Program-made: the position numbers and the translations under genes
NCBI GenBank assembly: GCA_035301265.1
Contig: DATGUP010000008.1
Span: 62,001 to 126,000, forward strand
From: DATGUP01 sp035301265
Lineage (GTDB): Bacteria; Bacillota; Bacilli; Bacillales; Amphibacillaceae
Direction: 5' to 3'
Length of the DNA: 64,000 nucleotides
Shown: positions 26,746 through 35,093 of the stretch, piece after piece
Layout of the letters: each line of letters opens with the position of its first letter
How positions within the stretch are numbered: position 1 is the first letter of the stretch
Notes under the pieces: generated by a model
What the model saw: only the letters and a program-made list of their open reading frames with translations
Database searches by the model: none
Told to the model about the DNA's origin: nothing

Positions 26746-27870
26746 ATGAGACAAATTATCAAAAATGCCACATTAACAAACGGACAAAAATGTAACATCG
26801 TGATTGACAATCAGAAAATAAGCGCAATCACTGCTGATGATTGTGATGACGGAACAATCATCGCACTTCCCGATGGTGTTTATGTGTCACCAGGATGGAT
26901 CGATATTCATACGCATTCATTCCCTAAATACGAGCCGTATTGTGCCTATCCGGACGATGTTGGCTATAAAACGGGTGTTACAACGGTCGTCGATGCCGGA
27001 AGCAGTGGGGCGAATGATATTGATGAATTTCACGCCTTAGCAAACAAAAGCATTACCCGAGTTTTTTCATTCTTAAATATTTCTTCAGTCGGATTAAAAA
27101 TTAGCAATGAGTTGGCTGATTTATCGCTTATTTCTTACAGCGCTATTGAAAAGGCCTTGGCTAAATATCCCGATATGATTGTCGGTCTGAAAGCGAGAAT
27201 GAGTGCGAGTGTGATCGGAATGAATGGGCTCGAGCCTCTCAAGATCGGCAAACGCATATCACGACTGATCAAAAAGCCGTTAATGGTGCACATTGGGGCA
27301 GCCCCTCCACAATTACAAGATATTTTATCTTATTTGGATCAAGGAGATATTATCACGCATTGTTTTAATGAAAAGGCGGATAATCATATATTCAGCAACC
27401 AACCTGAAATAAACAAGCGATTAACTGAGGCGATTGAACGCGGGGTGTATCTTGATATTGGTCATGGCTCGTCAAGCTTCTCGTATAATATTGCTCAACG
27501 AGCGAAGGAAAAAAATATCCCTTTTCATAGTATTAGTACCGATATTTATGAAAAAAATCAGCGACACGGTCCTGTGTACGATTTAGCCACAACGTTGTCA
27601 AAGTTTTTGGCGTTAGGTTATTCATTGGAAAGAGTCATTCAATCGGTAACTGTTACGCCAGCCAAAATGATCAACAAACCAAACATCGGCAGCTTGAAAA
27701 CAGGGGCGTTAGCGGATTTAACATTTTTTACAATCGAAAAGACACGGATGGCGCTTAACGATTCGATGGGGCAAACGCTCAATGTAAACGAAAAAATTAA
27801 ACCTTACGCTGTTATGATCGGAGGGATGTATTATGGGTATGGATCAAATGAATTTAAAAACGGTTATTAA
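26746..27870 (+). CDS. Amidohydrolase, putative N-acetyl-sugar-acid deacetylase
   Basis: Metal-dependent amidohydrolase of the dihydroorotase/D-aminoacylase type. The 374-residue protein carries all expected ligands: His55 and His57 in IDIHTHS, the carboxylated Lys149 in VGLKARM, histidines in MVHIG and ITHCFN, and the catalytic Asp in ISTDIY. It resembles the EF_0837/AHA_3915 group, which is regularly encoded beside DgaE/DgaF homologues. That context suggests deacetylation of N-acetyl-D-glucosaminate. The 3' end overlaps the ammonia-lyase gene by 38 bp, implying coupled translation. Confidence 0.8.
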   Translation: MRQIIKNATLTNGQKCNIVIDNQKISAITADDCDDGTIIALPDGVYVSPGWIDIHTHSFPKYEPYCAYPDDVGYKTGVTTVVDAGSSGANDIDEFHALANKSITRVFSFLNISSVGLKISNELADLSLISYSAIEKALAKYPDMIVGLKARMSASVIGMNGLEPLKIGKRISRLIKKPLMVHIGAAPPQLQDILSYLDQGDIITHCFNEKADNHIFSNQPEINKRLTEAIERGVYLDIGHGSSSFSYNIAQRAKEKNIPFHSISTDIYEKNQRHGPVYDLATTLSKFLALGYSLERVIQSVTVTPAKMINKPNIGSLKTGALADLTFFTIEKTRMALNDSMGQTLNVNEKIKPYAVMIGGMYYGYGSNEFKNGY

Positions 27871-28921
27871 TGCAAGCGGGAACATGAGTATTATCGGCGT
27901 TTCAACCATTTCCGATGAAGTCGTTGCGGCCATGAGAGTGGGCGGGCAGCATTTTTATGAAATGGAGGCTTTATATGCGGAAGCGGGAAAAGCAGTTGCC
28001 ACATATACGCAAACCGAGGCCGCTTTGGTTACAAACTCGGCCTCTTCCGCCCTGGCGCTTGCGGTAGCGGGGTTGGTTACAAAGAATCATGTTTATTTTG
28101 TCGATCGGTTGCACATAGAGCCATTACATAAAGAAATCATTCTCATGAAAGGGCACATGATTGACTATGGAGCCCCTATAAGCACGATGGTAGCTTTAGG
28201 AGGCGGTATTGTCAAAGAAGCCGGCTATGCGAACGGGTGCCGTTTGGAGCATATCGAAGCTGCGATAACAGAGCATACCGCCGGCATCCTGTTTGTCAAA
28301 TCCCACCATTGTGTGCAAAAAAATATGCCGTCTTTAGAACAAGTGAGTGACCTGGCCCGTCGCAGGCAAATCCCGCTGATTCTCGATATTGCTGCTGAAG
28401 AAAATATATCCGGATACGCTGACTTAGCCGATTTAATCGCGATAAGCGGCTCCAAAGCTATTCGCGGGCCAACTTCGGGGATTCTGGCAGGAAAAGCGCG
28501 CTTCATCCAATATGTCAAACCTCATTTAAAAGGCATCGGCCGGGCGATGAAAGTTGGCAAAGAAGCGATTTTCGGTTTGTTAAAAGCGCTTGAGACCTAC
28601 TCGCATCAGCAAATGTCCAAACAGGAACAGATCGCGTTATTGGAGCATTTTTTTCAATTGGAGGCCATTCCTGGTATACGCGTGAACATCCATGCCGATG
28701 AGTCAGGTCGGGATATATTTCGGGCGCGTATCACAGTCGATGCCGCAAAAACAAAGTACAACGCCAGTCAGTTGACAAAACAATTAAAACAAGGTTCTGT
28801 CGCTATTTATACGCGAGATTATTATGCGAATGTCGGCCATTTTGATATCGATCCGCGAGCGTTGACTTTGCAGGAAGTTGATATCATTATAACGCGTATC
28901 AAACAAATATTAGGTGGTTGA
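27833..28921 (+). CDS. dgaE: PLP-dependent D-glucosaminate(-6-phosphate) ammonia lyase, DgaE-like
   Basis: SelA-related pyridoxal-phosphate enzyme that eliminates ammonia from glucosaminate or its 6-phosphate to give 2-keto-3-deoxygluconate or KDPG. The 362-residue protein shows INASGNMSIIGVS, the EAALVTNSASSALALAVAG cofactor region, DIAAEEN with the PLP-binding Asp, and the Schiff-base Lys208 in AISGSKAIRGPTSG. Because a KDG kinase gene lies in the same operon and uptake is by ABC rather than PTS, the unphosphorylated acid is the more likely substrate here, unlike the Salmonella DgaE pathway. Confidence 0.87.
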   Translation: MGMDQMNLKTVINASGNMSIIGVSTISDEVVAAMRVGGQHFYEMEALYAEAGKAVATYTQTEAALVTNSASSALALAVAGLVTKNHVYFVDRLHIEPLHKEIILMKGHMIDYGAPISTMVALGGGIVKEAGYANGCRLEHIEAAITEHTAGILFVKSHHCVQKNMPSLEQVSDLARRRQIPLILDIAAEENISGYADLADLIAISGSKAIRGPTSGILAGKARFIQYVKPHLKGIGRAMKVGKEAIFGLLKALETYSHQQMSKQEQIALLEHFFQLEAIPGIRVNIHADESGRDIFRARITVDAAKTKYNASQLTKQLKQGSVAIYTRDYYANVGHFDIDPRALTLQEVDIIITRIKQILGG

Positions 28922-28925
28922 TCGT

Positions 28926-29663
28926 ATGTTATCCGCTCGTTTTTATCAAGGCATCTGCTTAAATGTTCTTGCGTATGATTTAGAAAATGCAAAAGCCATT
29001 TATCAGGCGACAGACGGACACGTCCTTATCGGATTGTTATCAACCAACTATCAAACTGTGGAAGAAGCCGTAGAAGATATTACAAAATATAAGGAAGAAC
29101 TCGGCGGCGCCATTTCGATCGGACTGGGAGCAGGTGATCCGCACCAATGGCAAATGGTTGCCGAGATTTGCCGAGCTATTCATGTCGAACACGTGAATCA
29201 AGTGTTTCCGGCTGTTGGCTATACAAGAGCGTGTTTAAATGATGAGACGCCTTTTATCAACGGTCTCGTTCAACCTGCTGACAAACCCGGCTATGTGAAT
29301 ATCAAAACAGGTCCCCTTTCGTCGCAGCAAGCACCGGCTGAGATCCATCTTGCAAGCGCGATATCGCTGATCAAAGACATGGGCGGCAACTCGGTTAAAC
29401 TGTTCCCGCTCAATGGGTTACAGATGAGAAAGCAGTACGAGGAAATCGCTCGGATTTGCGCCCGGGAACATTTTCCTCTGGAGCCGACAGGCGGCATTAC
29501 TGTACAAAATTTTGCAGAAGTTGTCGCAATTGCCTTGGAAGCAGGCGTGCAAACGATCATTCCCCACGTGTATTCATCGATTATCGACAAAACAACAGGT
29601 AAAACACGTGTGGAAGACGTAAAAAAACTATATGATATCATAAAAAGGGTTGGGATAACATGA
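28926..29663 (+). CDS. dgaF: 2-keto-3-deoxy-6-phosphogluconate aldolase, DgaF-like
   Basis: Aldolase giving pyruvate and glyceraldehyde-3-phosphate from KDPG. The 245-residue protein belongs to the DgaF/EF_0839 group, distinct from the short Eda-type aldolase at 8530. GLGAGDPHQWQM, the lysine segment NSVKLFPLNGLQ and the phosphate-binding EPTGGITVQNF mark a TIM barrel. ATG 28926 follows AGGTGG with an eight-base gap; the frame opens at GTG 28914 inside the upstream gene. The stop overlaps the kinase start (ATGA at 29660). Confidence 0.87.
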   Translation: MLSARFYQGICLNVLAYDLENAKAIYQATDGHVLIGLLSTNYQTVEEAVEDITKYKEELGGAISIGLGAGDPHQWQMVAEICRAIHVEHVNQVFPAVGYTRACLNDETPFINGLVQPADKPGYVNIKTGPLSSQQAPAEIHLASAISLIKDMGGNSVKLFPLNGLQMRKQYEEIARICAREHFPLEPTGGITVQNFAEVVAIALEAGVQTIIPHVYSSIIDKTTGKTRVEDVKKLYDIIKRVGIT

Positions 29664-30667
29664 TGATCAAAGCGTTTGGGGAAGTGATGATGCGTTTGGA
29701 CGTTCCCGGTCACTTAAAGCTGGAGCAGACACGCACTTTGCATGTTTCTTATACCGGAACAGGCGTGAATGTGTTAAGTGCGTTAAGCCGGTTTGGCCAT
29801 CAAACATCGCTCATTACGAAGCTGCCTGATAATAGTTTGGGCGATGCAGCTTTGGCCTACATCCGTTCACTCGGAATCGGGACACAGGATGTTTGCCGCG
29901 GCGGTAAATATTTAGGAAAATATTTTTTAGAAAACGGCTTCAGTGTCCGCCCGGCGAAAGTAACGTACTCTAATCGACAAGAAAGCAGTTTTTGCACGGC
30001 TTCACTACACGATTATCATTTAGATGATATATTGAAAGATACAACACTCATTCATTTTTGTGGCATCACATTGGCGGTGTCGGATGACGCGAGACATATC
30101 GCGCTCAAAATGGCTGAGAAAGCAAAACAACGTGGAATAACAGTTGTGTTTGATTGCAATTATCGGCCAAAATTGTGGGAGAATCAATATGCTAAAGCCC
30201 AACCGTTTTATGAAGCGATGTTACAGCTGACGGATATTTGTTTTATGACTGAAAAAGATGCGAAATTATTGCTAGATATCGATACGGATAAAACAGATCG
30301 AAAAGAACAAATGGAAGACTTGTTAACGCAAGCGGCCGAGAAGTTTGCCATCCATACGATCGCTGGAACCATTCGCAAGGCCGAATCAAAACATCAAGTG
30401 ATCCAAGGGTTTATACATCATCGGACTTCTTTTGTTTATTCTAGGGAATATGTGTACGAGACGTTAGATCGAATCGGCGCAGGAGATGGGTTTGCTGGCG
30501 GCATAATACATGGGTTTCTTCATTCATTGTCTATGCACGATATGATCGAGTTTGCCACCGCCTCGTCAGTGTTAGCACATACGACGTATGGCGATGCTCC
30601 TATCTGTTCTACCGAAGAAGTATGGACCTTAGTGAAAAACGGCACAAAGACAGATATAGAGAGGTAG
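29660..30667 (+). CDS. PfkB-family 2-keto-3-deoxygluconate kinase
   Basis: Predicted KDG kinase supplying KDPG to the adjacent aldolase. The 335-residue protein has GTGVNVLSALSRFGHQTSL as substrate loop, VVFDCNYRPKLW (compare DPNVR in other KDG kinases) and the catalytic DRIGAGDGFAGG. It starts inside the stop codon of dgaF, so the two are translationally coupled. It is a separate paralogue from the kinase at 7538, showing that the two pathways are self-contained. Confidence 0.86.
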   Translation: MMIKAFGEVMMRLDVPGHLKLEQTRTLHVSYTGTGVNVLSALSRFGHQTSLITKLPDNSLGDAALAYIRSLGIGTQDVCRGGKYLGKYFLENGFSVRPAKVTYSNRQESSFCTASLHDYHLDDILKDTTLIHFCGITLAVSDDARHIALKMAEKAKQRGITVVFDCNYRPKLWENQYAKAQPFYEAMLQLTDICFMTEKDAKLLLDIDTDKTDRKEQMEDLLTQAAEKFAIHTIAGTIRKAESKHQVIQGFIHHRTSFVYSREYVYETLDRIGAGDGFAGGIIHGFLHSLSMHDMIEFATASSVLAHTTYGDAPICSTEEVWTLVKNGTKTDIER

Positions 30668-30674
30668 ATAAGCG

Positions 30675-31385
30675 ATGAAACTAACGTTAAAAAAAGGACC
30701 TTTGTATATGCAATTACAAGATATATTAAAGGAAAGGATTATTAGTGGACATTATCCTAAAAATACACTGATTCCATCTGAACTGGAATTAAAAGAGGAA
30801 TTTGGTGTCAGCATTATGACGGTTCGTAAAGCCGTCGAACAGCTGGCACAACAAGGTTACGTTGAAAAACGCAGCGGCATCGGGACAACGGTCCTTGATA
30901 ATAATGCGGTCTCCAAACTATCAAAGGGCCAACGCTTTTCGGAATATTTACTCGAAGAAGGGCATGATCTCAGTAAAGAATTTATCCGTTTATCGAACAT
31001 AGACACAACCGACTATCCTGTTTTGGTCGATTTGTTTCATAAATCGTGTCAATGTGTGGAACGCCTTTACAAGTTAAACGGCGAACCATATATTTATTTT
31101 AAACATTACGTTCCATCGTCGATTCAATTACCCGATGATCCTGAGCATCTGCAACATTCTTTATATGAAATTATGTATCAACAAGGCATTCGGTTCAATC
31201 GGTTTAAAGACGAATTCGATGTCGGCACACCAGATGAACATATCGCGGATGTACTCAATATTGAACAAAAACCATTGCTACAGCGCTTTAGGTATTCCAT
31301 TGATGAAAATGAAACAGTCGTCGAGTATTCCGAAGCGTATTACAATACGGAAATCCATCGCTATGTGGTAAATTTTGATATGTAA
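30675..31385 (+). CDS. GntR/HutC-family regulator with UTRA domain
   Basis: Transcriptional regulator, 236 residues: an N-terminal winged helix (LKERIISGHYPKNTLIPSE, then VSIMTVRKAVEQLAQQGYV) and a UTRA effector domain ending in VEYSEAYYNTEIHRYVV. It is the last gene of the operon, eight bases after the kinase, and is the natural candidate to bind the shared palindrome at 18059 and 22250. The effector would be a pathway acid or phosphorylated intermediate. No clear terminator follows. Confidence 0.88.
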   Translation: MKLTLKKGPLYMQLQDILKERIISGHYPKNTLIPSELELKEEFGVSIMTVRKAVEQLAQQGYVEKRSGIGTTVLDNNAVSKLSKGQRFSEYLLEEGHDLSKEFIRLSNIDTTDYPVLVDLFHKSCQCVERLYKLNGEPYIYFKHYVPSSIQLPDDPEHLQHSLYEIMYQQGIRFNRFKDEFDVGTPDEHIADVLNIEQKPLLQRFRYSIDENETVVEYSEAYYNTEIHRYVVNFDM

Positions 31386-31604
31386 TGGATCGATCGGGCT
31401 GTTTTATTGGCGGTCACAGCCGCTGCCCAGACCGCACAAACCAAGCGAGCCGCTTGTATTCAGAACGTTTCCGATTATATTCCTTTCTATCTTATAAACG
31501 GCCATTTCCGAATCAGATTCTGTCAAGCGTACGCCTCCCTTTGATAGAGCCTGACCTGAAAATGACTGGCAAGCGATCTGTCCTTTTCGTTGTTTGAAGC
31601 CGTC

Positions 31605-31930
31605 TTAGTGTATAATCAAACGTTTTATCTGCGGTATTTCCGCGCTAATATTGTCAGGTATATTGTACCTTTCTATCAGGACCGTGGAACCATGGATAAG
31701 TTTTAATTGTTCCAGGGCGTTCACAGCTTCTTCCTGATCTATCGCCTGATAAACGGCCTTAAAGCCATCAAGTATGGCCGCACGGTCCTTCACGCGTACT
31801 TTGGCTGCAATATTGCGGTAAACATGGACGCAGCACACTTGGTGCTTCGCTCTGGGATAAACACGATGAATGGCATTGGTCATTCCTGGCAAACCGTCGG
31901 AAATAAAGAGAAGAACACGGGCCAAAGAAT
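31605..31930 (-). pseudogene. IS256-family transposase fragment
   Basis: The reverse strand encodes a central piece of an IS256 (mutator-type) transposase: RVLLFISDGLPGMTNAIHR, CCVHVYRNIAAKVRVKDR and ILDGFKAVYQAIDQEEAV, containing the second DDE aspartate in SDGLPGM. N- and C-terminal parts and terminal inverted repeats are missing. The open frame continues antisense into cutC up to 32285, which is not transposase-like beyond about 31930. The flanks 31386-31604 and 31931-32142 show no recognisable gene. Relic of an old insertion at the end of the oxidised-chitin operon. Confidence 0.8.
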
Positions 31931-32142
31931 ATCCCGTAGGTGAATGAGTCTTTAATGAAACGTTCTTTTTAAAACATTCATAAGATGCATCTATTATTTG
32001 TTGATGGTGTGCTTGGACGGCACCATAAACAAACTTTTTTATGGTTTGCTCGTCGGTCAAACAGTTTAATATTGAAAATAACGTGTGCCATTTGAAAAAA
32101 CACAGCAACATGGCTAATATTGCATACAAGGAGGTTCTTACT

Positions 32143-32889
32143 ATGAAAAAAGTAGCAGAAATATGCTGTGATTCCCTTGAAGGCGCATTGATTGCAGAAA
32201 AAGCGGGAGCTGATCGAATCGAATTGAATAGTTCTATGTACCTGTATGGCTTGACACCTTCTATAGGGACCATTGATTTAGTCACCCGGCACTGTCATAT
32301 TCCTATTGTGGCCATGGCAAGGCCGCGCCCGGGCGGATTCCGTTATAACGAGAATGAGTTTCAAACGATGTATGCCGATATTGAAGCGATGCTGGATTAT
32401 AATATTGAAGGGATTGCTTTTGGCTGTCTTGACGAGCACCGAGAGATCGACAAGGATCAATGCGAAAAAATCGTTGACTTGATTCATAAATACGATAAAG
32501 ATGCCATATTTCACAGAGCGTTCGATGCTGTCGAGGATCCTTTCCAATCGATCGAAACCTTGATCGATTTAGGGGTGAAACGGGTGCTCACCGGTGGATT
32601 GACAGAAAAAGCCGTCAATGGAATCAATCTATTGGCTGCCTTACAAGAAAAATATGGCGATAAGATCGAGATACTCGCCGGCGGCGGGGTCACATCAGGC
32701 AATGTCGCCGATTTGATCCGTCAGACAGGCATTTCACAGTATCACAGTTCATGCAAAAGCTGGCGGAAGGATCCGACCACCGTTAACCGTCATATGTCGT
32801 TTGCCTTTGCCCAGCCACCGCATGAGGAATATTATAATGTCGTCGATTATGAGCGGGCTGTCCAGTTTGTTGCCTCCGTTAAAAAATAA
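32143..32889 (+). CDS. cutC: CutC-family protein
   Basis: TIM-barrel protein of the CutC family, 248 residues. CutC was named for copper homeostasis in E. coli, but that role is disputed and the biochemical function is unknown. Recognisable segments: EICCDSLEGALIAEKAGADRIEL, GLTPSIGTIDLV, MARPRPGGFRYNENE, FHRAFDAVEDP and RVLTGG. AAGGAGG precedes ATG 32143; the open frame extends upstream to 32041 through the transposase-flank region. It lies just before a PTS operon, suggesting a role in carbohydrate metabolism. A second, divergent copy occurs at 57566. Confidence 0.9.
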   Translation: MKKVAEICCDSLEGALIAEKAGADRIELNSSMYLYGLTPSIGTIDLVTRHCHIPIVAMARPRPGGFRYNENEFQTMYADIEAMLDYNIEGIAFGCLDEHREIDKDQCEKIVDLIHKYDKDAIFHRAFDAVEDPFQSIETLIDLGVKRVLTGGLTEKAVNGINLLAALQEKYGDKIEILAGGGVTSGNVADLIRQTGISQYHSSCKSWRKDPTTVNRHMSFAFAQPPHEEYYNVVDYERAVQFVASVKK

Positions 32890-32963
32890 TCATGTATGTT
32901 TTTCACCCAGTATTCCATACTAATAAGGAAAGCAGATATAGGAAATATTAACTAATAACATAA

Positions 32964-32998
32964 ATGGTATAGACAACTATATTTTTAAATGGTATTAT
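32964..32998 (+). promoter_or_regulatory. PTS-operon promoter with NagR/DasR-like operator
   Basis: ATGGTATAGACAACTAT (32964-32980) resembles the operator bound by NagR (YvoA)/DasR-type GntR regulators. TAGACA inside it (32970-32975) with TATTAT at 32993-32998 and a 17-bp spacer forms the promoter, so binding would cover the -35 box. A similar site lies before the facing regulator gene. Confidence 0.7.
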
Positions 32999-33084
32999 GA
33001 AATAAAGGAAATTCATTTTCCTTTCCTGGTGCTCTCAGAAATGAGAACGATTTAACACCTTATTTGTGAAAGGAAGGCCATTCA

Positions 33085-33510
33085 ATGCTTAGTGACTTAT
33101 TACCCAGAGATCATTTACAACATAAGACGAAAGCAACCGATTGGGTAGATGCCATTACGATTGCCAGTCAGCCGTTATTAAAAAAAGGGGTGATCGAAGA
33201 AGAATACATTCAAAAGATGGTTGATAGTGTCAATGACAATGGTCCTTATATTGTATTGAAAGATTATTTCGCATTACCGCATGCTAGAGCTGGAGACGGG
33301 GTAAATGAAATGGGCATGTCGTTGTTGACACTTGATACGCCAGTTGATTTAAAAGGCAATCCAGTTAAAATATTTTTGGTTTTGGCCGCAGTGGATTCAT
33401 CATCACATTTAGATGCGTTATCCGAGATATCAGAATTACTGATGAATGAAGACAATTATCAAATGTTTTTGAATGGCAGCTTGGATGAGATCTATCAATT
33501 AATCAAATAA
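33085..33510 (+). CDS. PTS EIIA component (mannitol/fructose type)
   Basis: Cytoplasmic phosphocarrier of a sugar PTS, 141 residues. The phospho-accepting histidine lies in YFALPHARAGDG, followed by the GMSLLTLDTPVD strand and a helix-rich C-terminus as in PTS_EIIA_2 domains, including those of ascorbate systems. AAAGGAAGG precedes the ATG. First gene of an operon with EIIB, EIIC and a SIS protein. The substrate is not readable from EIIA. Confidence 0.9.
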   Translation: MLSDLLPRDHLQHKTKATDWVDAITIASQPLLKKGVIEEEYIQKMVDSVNDNGPYIVLKDYFALPHARAGDGVNEMGMSLLTLDTPVDLKGNPVKIFLVLAAVDSSSHLDALSEISELLMNEDNYQMFLNGSLDEIYQLIK

Positions 33511-33526
33511 CTAAGGAGGATATATA

Positions 33527-33805
33527 ATGAAGTTTTTAGCAGTTTGCGGATTTGGTGTAGGATCTTCAATGGTGTTGAAACAAACGATTGAAAAGGCATG
33601 CAGAGTGCGTGATATCGATTGTGACGTGGAAAATACCGACTTAAGTTCAGCCAAAGGAGCCAATGTGGATGCTATATTCACAAGCGCCGAAATAGCCGAT
33701 GATTTGAAAAGCAGTGTGAAAGTACCTGTTTTTCCGATCAAACGTTACATGGATAAAGAAGAAGTGGGACAAGCATTAGATGAATTTTTGAAAAATAAAG
33801 GATAA
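33527..33805 (+). CDS. PTS EIIB component (ascorbate/lactose type)
   Basis: Small phosphocarrier, 92 residues, with the phospho-accepting cysteine near the N-terminus in VCGFGVGSSMVLKQ. Size and sequence match UlaB/SgaB-type EIIB proteins. TAAGGAGG lies seven or so bases before the ATG, 16 bp after the EIIA gene. Confidence 0.9.
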   Translation: MKFLAVCGFGVGSSMVLKQTIEKACRVRDIDCDVENTDLSSAKGANVDAIFTSAEIADDLKSSVKVPVFPIKRYMDKEEVGQALDEFLKNKG

Positions 33806-33827
33806 GAAACAATAGGGGGGAGTTAAC

Positions 33828-35093
33828 ATGATGGAATTTATTACTAACAATATTTTGCGCAATCCTCCTGTGTTATTAGGGCTGATTGCAGCTATAGGCC
33901 TTATTGTTCAGAACAAAAACATCGCAGAAATTGTTAAAGGCGCTTTTATTGCCGCGTTTGGCATGCTTATATTGGATACGGGTGTCGGGTTAATCACTGG
34001 CACGATTTCACCTATCAACACGGCATTTCAGGAAGCGATAACAGGTCAAGAATCGGTTCCTGAAGCTCTGAACGACGCCACTTTTACATCAAGCTACGGC
34101 GGAGACGTGGGGCTAGCTATGTTTGTTGGGTTGGTCCTTCACCTGCTGATCGCCCGATTCACGAAAGTTAAAACGATCTTTTTGACAGGGCATATGTTAT
34201 GGTGGTTCCCCTTTATATTTGTTGCAGCCGGGGTAGAAGCAGGTCTATCAGGTATATCACTCATCGGTCTCGGTGCGATTTTCTCAGCTCTGTATTGGTC
34301 GTTTATGCCTTGGATCATGCGGAAATATATTTGGGCTGTTACAGAGGATGATTCCTTCTTAATCGGCCATCCAACCGGATTTTTAAGTCTTATTTCCGGC
34401 TTTGTTGCCAAAAGGGTCGGCAATAAGGAAAAATCAACGGAAAACATCAACGTTCCTGAAAATTTGTCGTTTTTCAGGGAAATTTCTGTAACAGGTGCAC
34501 TCGTTATATTTATTATCTATATTATTGTTGCGGCGATTTTGCCCAGTATTTTGGCCGAGGGAGAAAATGCCTTCATGTTGGCGGTTGAACAGGGATTAAC
34601 ATTTGGTGCTGGGCTGTTGATTATGCTGTATGGAGTCCGTTTGCTCATTAATCAAATCATTCCTGCCTTCCAGGGCATTTCTGAAAAACTGATCCCTGGA
34701 TCCAAACCAGCCTTTGATGTGCCGATATTATTCAACTATCGCCCAAATGCAGTTATTATTGGATTTATCATTGCTATGATCACGTCAACCTTATTAATTA
34801 TTATTGCCAATTCGTTCAATGTGTTTGGCGTTGTCATCATCCCTCTTGTTGTCACATCGTTCTTTGAAATGGGCGGTGCCGCCATTGTAGGTGAAGGACA
34901 AGGAGGAGTCAGAGGTGCTATCATAGGTACAACTGTTTCCGCAGTTGTTATGGTTCTGCTAGTGGGTGTTTCAGCAAGTATTTATAGCGACACTATTCAA
35001 AATTGGATTTTGGTCTTTGGCGGAAATGACTTATCCTTATTCGGCATCATCGCTAAATGGATTGGTGATTTATTTATAGGAGTGTTTGGATAA
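33828..35093 (+). CDS. PTS EIIC component, ascorbate (UlaA/SgaT) family
   Basis: Membrane channel of the PTS, 421 residues with about ten or eleven membrane helices. GAFIAAFGMLILDTGVGLITGTISPINTAFQ and MGGAAIVGEGQGGVRGAI are characteristic of the UlaA/SgaT family. Family members carry L-ascorbate, but many relatives have other, unknown substrates. The absence of ulaD/E/F-type genes here and the NagR-like operator argue against ascorbate. The stop codon overlaps the start of the SIS gene. Confidence 0.88.
   Translation: MMEFITNNILRNPPVLLGLIAAIGLIVQNKNIAEIVKGAFIAAFGMLILDTGVGLITGTISPINTAFQEAITGQESVPEALNDATFTSSYGGDVGLAMFVGLVLHLLIARFTKVKTIFLTGHMLWWFPFIFVAAGVEAGLSGISLIGLGAIFSALYWSFMPWIMRKYIWAVTEDDSFLIGHPTGFLSLISGFVAKRVGNKEKSTENINVPENLSFFREISVTGALVIFIIYIIVAAILPSILAEGENAFMLAVEQGLTFGAGLLIMLYGVRLLINQIIPAFQGISEKLIPGSKPAFDVPILFNYRPNAVIIGFIIAMITSTLLIIIANSFNVFGVVIIPLVVTSFFEMGGAAIVGEGQGGVRGAIIGTTVSAVVMVLLVGVSASIYSDTIQNWILVFGGNDLSLFGIIAKWIGDLFIGVFG

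Noticed and set aside
31385..31597. 70-codon forward frame after the GntR gene
   Set aside because: No ribosome binding site, no family resemblance, and composition unlike neighbouring genes.
31930..32285. Upstream extension of the reverse transposase frame
   Set aside because: Beyond about 31930 the frame is antisense to cutC and its flank and has no transposase similarity, so only 31605-31930 is called.
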